Source: UBA940 sp964464465 (GTDB lineage Bacteria; Bacteroidota; Bacteroidia; Bacteroidales; Rikenellaceae). Taken from it: DNA of 26,403 nucleotides. Under the pieces are notes generated by a model. It saw only the letters and a list, made by a program, of their open reading frames with translations, searched no databases and was not told the DNA's origin. The DNA is taken from assembly GCA_964464465.1 (NCBI GenBank), contig CAYXGF010000022.1, forward strand, positions 1-26,403, read 5' to 3'. The translations under genes were made by a program, and so were the position numbers. Positions 23,424-26,403 of this stretch are shown here, one piece after another (position 1 is the stretch's first letter; each line of letters begins with the position of its first letter).

Positions 23424-24872
23424 CTATCTGTTTTTCAATTTCATCCATATTTTCTCGCGCCACACCGCATATGCAGCATACACGCACACCGCCGCGGCGC
23501 TTACCGCATATCTTGCCACGGCATAATCCATACGCGCCCCGACATACTGCGAGACTGCATAGAGTCCCAGACCGAGACCCACATACTGGGCGATACGCCC
23601 CCACTGGTACGGCGTCGGGAAATATTTTCTGTTAAGATGCCAGCTTACCGCAACCATTGCCGCCTCGCTGAAAAGACGGGCCCACGCAGCACCGTAATAT
23701 CCCCAGCGCGGAACGAGCACCACATTGCACACCACGGTAAACATCAGACCAACGAACGTAACTGCGACCGCGAAAACCGTCTTCTCCTCCCTCTTGTACC
23801 AGAACGACAGATTGAGCCACATTCCGCTCAGAACCCCGGCGCCCAACACTACCGGCAGAATCAGCATGCCCTCCCTGAAATCCGGTCCCACAATCAGGGC
23901 GAAGATATCCTTGAAGAGTGCGATTCCGAGAAATATCAGCATCGACACCATCATGTAATATTTCATCGCCGCCGCATTGGTCTCCACGAAATCCGACTTT
24001 TTGAAATCCGACAGGAAGAACGGTTCCGCCGCCAGCCTGTACATCTGCGTAAAGAGCGTCATCACGACAGCCACCTTGGTCACGGCGCCGTACACGCCCA
24101 ACTGCGCCATCGCCTCGCCCGCCTGCGGGGCAAGATATTTTATGAACTGACGGTCGATGAACTCGTTCGCAGTCCCGGCAATGCCGCCTATAAGCAAGGG
24201 TATCGAATAGGAGAATATCGTGACGAGCAGCCGCCGGTCTATAACCGGGAACGACACTATGCCCGTACACATCACGGCGACAAACGTAACGATGCTGGCG
24301 GCAAGATTCGCCACAAAAACCCAGCCTACGCCCAGCTCGCTCTCATACAGTCCGGCAGCGCCGAAACCGAGCGCCAGACCTACGTTCATCATCACATTGA
24401 GACATTTGAGAGCCACGAACCTCATCGCCCTGCCCTGCCTTCTCAGACGCGAGAAAGGGATGCAGGCCCACACGTCGAACATCACAATCAGCCCAACCAG
24501 AACCACATACTCCGGATGCCTTACATAGTCCGGTCCCATAATCTCCGAAACCGGGATACGCAGCACCGCCACGAGCACGCAGAACACCGCAGCGGCGAGC
24601 GAGGTCACCCCCCACGTGGTACCGAACACCTTTTTAAGCCACTGCTCCGAGGTGTCCTTGGCAGCAAAACGGAAATAGCTGCTCTCCATTCCCATCGTCA
24701 GCACAACCAGCGCAAAGGGTATGAGCGAATACACGTCCGTAACGATACCGTACGTATGAGGGCCGAATATATACGTGAAATAGGGCGTGAGCAGATAACT
24801 GAGAAACCTGACCACAACCGTACTGATACCGTACACAGCCGTCTGCCCCGCTAATTTTCTGATGAATCCCAT
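23424..24872 (-). CDS. Polysaccharide flippase (Wzx/RfbX-like, MOP superfamily)
   Basis: This inner-membrane protein would flip lipid-linked oligosaccharides to the periplasmic side for envelope polysaccharide assembly. The 482-residue protein begins MGFIRKLAGQTAVYGISTVV and continues FLSYLLTPYFTYIFGPHTYG, a pattern characteristic of Bacteroidota Wzx-like members. The remainder consists of hydrophobic segments compatible with 12-14 helices, with a basic end (WREKIWMKLKNR). It heads the minus operon flippase-dut-holB-folK-lipoprotein. No glycosyltransferase cluster adjoins it, so it is probably a core envelope exporter. I found no clean consensus promoter between it and the tRNA promoter. Confidence 0.88.
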   Translation of the reverse strand: MGFIRKLAGQTAVYGISTVVVRFLSYLLTPYFTYIFGPHTYGIVTDVYSLIPFALVVLTMGMESSYFRFAAKDTSEQWLKKVFGTTWGVTSLAAAVFCVLVAVLRIPVSEIMGPDYVRHPEYVVLVGLIVMFDVWACIPFSRLRRQGRAMRFVALKCLNVMMNVGLALGFGAAGLYESELGVGWVFVANLAASIVTFVAVMCTGIVSFPVIDRRLLVTIFSYSIPLLIGGIAGTANEFIDRQFIKYLAPQAGEAMAQLGVYGAVTKVAVVMTLFTQMYRLAAEPFFLSDFKKSDFVETNAAAMKYYMMVSMLIFLGIALFKDIFALIVGPDFREGMLILPVVLGAGVLSGMWLNLSFWYKREEKTVFAVAVTFVGLMFTVVCNVVLVPRWGYYGAAWARLFSEAAMVAVSWHLNRKYFPTPYQWGRIAQYVGLGLGLYAVSQYVGARMDYAVARYAVSAAAVCVYAAYAVWREKIWMKLKNR

Positions 24873-24956
24873 TTCCGCAGTAGTGTCATATCTTTAATCT
24901 GCGAATATAGTGAATATTTCATCAAAGAAAAAATATATATTTTTTTCGCCGAAGTC

Positions 24957-24987
24957 TTTGCAAATTTCGGGTTAATGTATATTTTTG
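24957..24987 (+). promoter_or_regulatory. Promoter of the tRNA gene
   Basis: TTTG (24957-24960), a 19-nt spacer and TATTTTTG (24980-24987) match the Bacteroidota consensus. The start near 24994 leaves about 50 nt before the mature tRNA 5' end. Just upstream is an A/T-rich tract (24927-24945) in the divergent region shared with the flippase operon. Confidence 0.7.
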
Positions 24988-25044
24988 CAGTCTCGAAACC
25001 CACCTTAGGCTTTACATCACTTCGGGATACGGATTTCGACAAGG

Positions 25045-25119
25045 GGGCCCATAGCTCAGTTGGTTAGTAGCACCTGACTCATAATCAGGGGGTCATAGGT
25101 TCAAGCCCTATTGGGCCCA
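25045..25119 (+). tRNA. tRNA with CAT anticodon (Met or lysidine-type Ile)
   Basis: A full cloverleaf can be folded. The acceptor is GGGCCCA/TGGGCCC (25045-25051, 25112-25118) with discriminator A25119. The anticodon stem is CCTGA/TCAGG (25073-25077, 25085-25089) around CTCATAA, anticodon CAT at 25080-25082. The T-stem is ATAGG/CCTAT with loop TTCAAGC. The CCA end is not encoded. The C4-G69 pair and GC-rich acceptor favour tRNA-Ile2 (read after C34 is changed to lysidine) over elongator Met, but I cannot settle this. The 3' D-stem strand reads GTAGC instead of the usual GAGC, so one extra T (25068) must be bulged. Promoter and terminator are both present. Confidence 0.92.
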
Positions 25120-25129
25120 CATTAAAATC

Positions 25130-25164
25130 AAGAGGTTGCGACAATTCGCAGCCTCTTTTCTTTT
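25130..25164 (+). terminator. Rho-independent terminator after the tRNA
   Basis: AAGAGGTTGCGA (25130-25141) pairs with TCGCAGCCTCTT (25146-25157) through a 4-nt loop, with one T-G wobble in twelve pairs. A T-rich tract, TTTTCTTTT, follows to about 25164. It lies 11 nt after the tRNA 3' end. Confidence 0.85.
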
Positions 25165-25284
25165 GCCCCGCCGCAAAATGTTCAACAAAATTTACAGCAG
25201 GAACTGCAATTTGCATTTCAGCTGTATTGCGGAGTCCGGAGTAATAATATAGGAAGACTACAATTATGCGCTTCTTTGAAGTGT

Positions 25285-25331
25285 GCGGGCCGAAGCCTCG
25301 CCCCGCGAAGGCCCGCTCATTTCATTCGCAT
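25285..25331 (-). repeat. Dispersed GC-rich palindromic repeat, copy 2
   Basis: The reverse complement of this segment matches 1021-1069 except for a 2-nt indel and three substitutions. The terminal arms GCGGGCC (25285-25291) and GGCCCGC (25310-25316) are conserved. Weaker similarity continues to about 25355 (a GGAGGCTGCGGAGG-like stretch versus GGAGCCTGCGAAGG at 1005-1018). The two copies lie 24 kb apart in opposite orientation. Confidence 0.65.
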
Positions 25332-25422
25332 GGACCTCCGCAGCCTCCGCCCCTTATTCTGAATCCATTAAATGTACGATACTGGAAAGTTGTATATAAT
25401 TCCTTTTTTTAATTTTCATACA

Positions 25423-25578
25423 AAACAGCGGGTAAACTACACCAAATGCCCCGAACCTCTGCTTTGCAGGCAAGGGTGAATCGGCATTTAATAGGCTGAT
25501 AACCTTGTGTGCGCCACAACCTCAACATACATCTTTCAGCGAAACTTGCAGCCGAACGACCGTTTTTACCCGCTGTTT
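25423..25578. mobile_element. 156-bp MITE-like element with 14-bp perfect terminal inverted repeats
   Basis: AAACAGCGGGTAAA (25423-25436) and TTTACCCGCTGTTT (25565-25578) are exact reverse complements bounding a 156-bp unit. Inside is a second nested fold: AAATGCC (25444-25450) with GGCATTT (25483-25489), enclosing CTGC-TTT-GCAG (25459-25469). The element encodes no transposase. An 84-residue minus-strand frame crossing it (25409-25663) has no recognisable domain and is probably a by-product. I do not see a clear target-site duplication. It may be a non-autonomous mobile element or a structured RNA locus; the sequence alone does not decide. Confidence 0.5.
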
Positions 25579-25720
25579 GCAAGATTTTATTGAAAGCCTG
25601 AACAAAATATAAACATCCAGTCCTTACATAAACATAGTGTCTGCGACCTGAATTTTCAGGCATGGACTGCTATATTTACTATACATTCCCGATTGCATAC
25701 GCAATGTCTCACTGTGAGTG

Positions 25721-25750
25721 TTGTTTGGAGCGAAATTTTTCCTAATTTTG
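25721..25750 (+). promoter_or_regulatory. Promoter-like site upstream of the broken P-loop gene
   Basis: TTG (25721-25723), a 19-nt spacer and TAATTTTG (25743-25750) match the consensus. A start near 25757 would give a leader of about 300 nt before the ATG at 26054. From 25751 to 26053 I see no recognisable gene; a 34-codon frame at 25875-25979 is the longest plausible plus-strand start-to-stop frame wholly inside the leader. Confidence 0.5.
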
Positions 25751-26053
25751 TAGCGTCTGAGCATAACATGCCGGACAAACATATTGGAAAGTGTTTTCGC
25801 ATAGTCCTCGTTAGAAAATCTGACAGTTTTCAAAGAGAAAGGACAACGAACAGCACTCATTTCTTGTATAGATTATGGACGAGGTATATCCGTATGCCTC
25901 GATGTCCCATATCTGTTCAAGTGTGGGGCATTGCGTCGTTTATTTTCTCTTGGGTTTTGTCAGAGCCTCTAACGAATAAACGAAAATCAGCTCCGCACTT
26001 TCTTTTTATATATAACCTGCCGCGTAGGAGTTGTACGGCAAACAAACGACAGA

Positions 26054-26403
26054 ATGAAAACAATTATTTGCATTTGGGGCAACGCCGGAATCGGCAAGAC
26101 ATAGGTAATCAAACGTATATTCGACAAATTGAATATCTCAGCTCTCGCACCCATAGAAGAGCCGGGCAACGACATCTATGCGATTCTGGATTATCGTAAC
26201 CGCAAGGTAGGAATCGCCAGCATGGGAGATCCGAGTTCCGGACAAGACGAATATCTGCGTCGGATGGTCGAAGACGAGAATTGCGAAATCATCGTATGCG
26301 CCTCGCGAACCAAAGGCTGGACCGTAGAGTGTGTGGACATGTATGCCAAAAAACACGGATACCGGCTGGTTTGGGTCTCGCCGTTCGCCGGTTACGGACA
26401 AAT
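26054..26403 (+). pseudogene. P-loop NTPase-like gene with an in-frame stop, partial at right edge
   Basis: From ATG 26054 the frame reads MKTIICIWGNAGIGKT, an N-terminal strand plus a good Walker A motif (GNAGIGKT), then meets TAG at 26102-26104 (codon 17). The same frame then stays open to the window end, about 99 codons of convincing sequence: VIKRIFDKLNISALAPIEEP, DIYAILDYRNRKVGIASMGD, IIVCASRTKGWTVECVDMYA and so on. The layout resembles a small cytoplasmic P-loop ATPase with a Walker B-like segment at EIIVCAS. A single-base change (for example CAG to TAG) or a sequencing error would explain the break; no frameshift is needed. A start after the stop would remove the nucleotide-binding loop. 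I do not recognise the family, and the 3' end is outside the window. Confidence 0.6.

Noticed and set aside
25409..25663. 84-residue minus-strand frame across the inverted-repeat element
   Set aside because: Most of it falls inside the 25423-25578 element, there is no promoter or recognisable domain, and its open state is better explained by the repeat.
25624..25860. 78-residue minus-strand frame next to the element
   Set aside because: No promoter facing that direction and no domain; a plus-strand promoter-like site lies inside it. A conserved repeat could explain it, but I cannot verify that.

Overview
The window looks like a chromosomal segment of a member of the Bacteroidota, probably order Bacteroidales; a relatively GC-rich Alistipes-like genome is my inference. 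Support comes from the promoters, several of which match the Bacteroidota form (TTG, 19-20 nt, TAnnTTTG), and from the gene families: DUF4199, DUF4293, DUF4296, a PorT-like barrel, the Ig-like 'TPTGGPRD' lipoprotein, a two-gene Tat system without tatB, and a HEAT/DUF1080 protein beside a Tat-exported Gfo/Idh/MocA oxidoreductase.

Layout. 1-655: 5' part of trpS (minus), behind three imperfect ~74-bp tandem repeats that each carry a promoter-like module. 1216-2568: MepA-like MATE exporter (plus). 2740-4676: a secreted protein of unknown function, tatC and tatA (all minus). 4807-9544: a two-gene operon (minus) encoding a Tat-exported oxidoreductase and a 1134-residue HEAT plus double-DUF1080 protein, closed by a strong terminator. 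9731-14217: a compact six-gene minus operon, folE, M64 peptidase, Sua5/YciO/YrdC protein, DUF4199, GT2 glycosyltransferase, DUF4293. 14427-15081: divergent plus-strand pair, zinc-ribbon/TM2 and DUF2752. 15017-20800: minus operon of Ig-like lipoprotein, OM barrel, rbfA, LolC/E-type permease, DUF4296 lipoprotein and a small amidohydrolase-like remnant. 20843-24872: minus operon of a polysaccharide flippase, dut, holB, folK and a small lipoprotein. 25045-25119: a CAT-anticodon tRNA with its own promoter and terminator. 25165-26403: accessory-looking DNA with a dispersed palindromic repeat, a 156-bp element with 14-bp perfect terminal inverted repeats, and a P-loop gene broken by an in-frame TAG.

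How the genes fit together. tatA/tatC would export the neighbouring RRDFLK oxidoreductase, which may act with the DUF1080 protein on glycosides in the envelope. folE and folK supply two folate-pathway steps from separate operons. dut and holB serve DNA metabolism and replication. The GT2 enzyme, the flippase and the LolC/E-like permease point to envelope assembly. No complete, obviously novel system is visible. The least explained material is the right end (25280-26403), the tandem promoter repeats upstream of trpS, and the miniature amidohydrolase-like gene.
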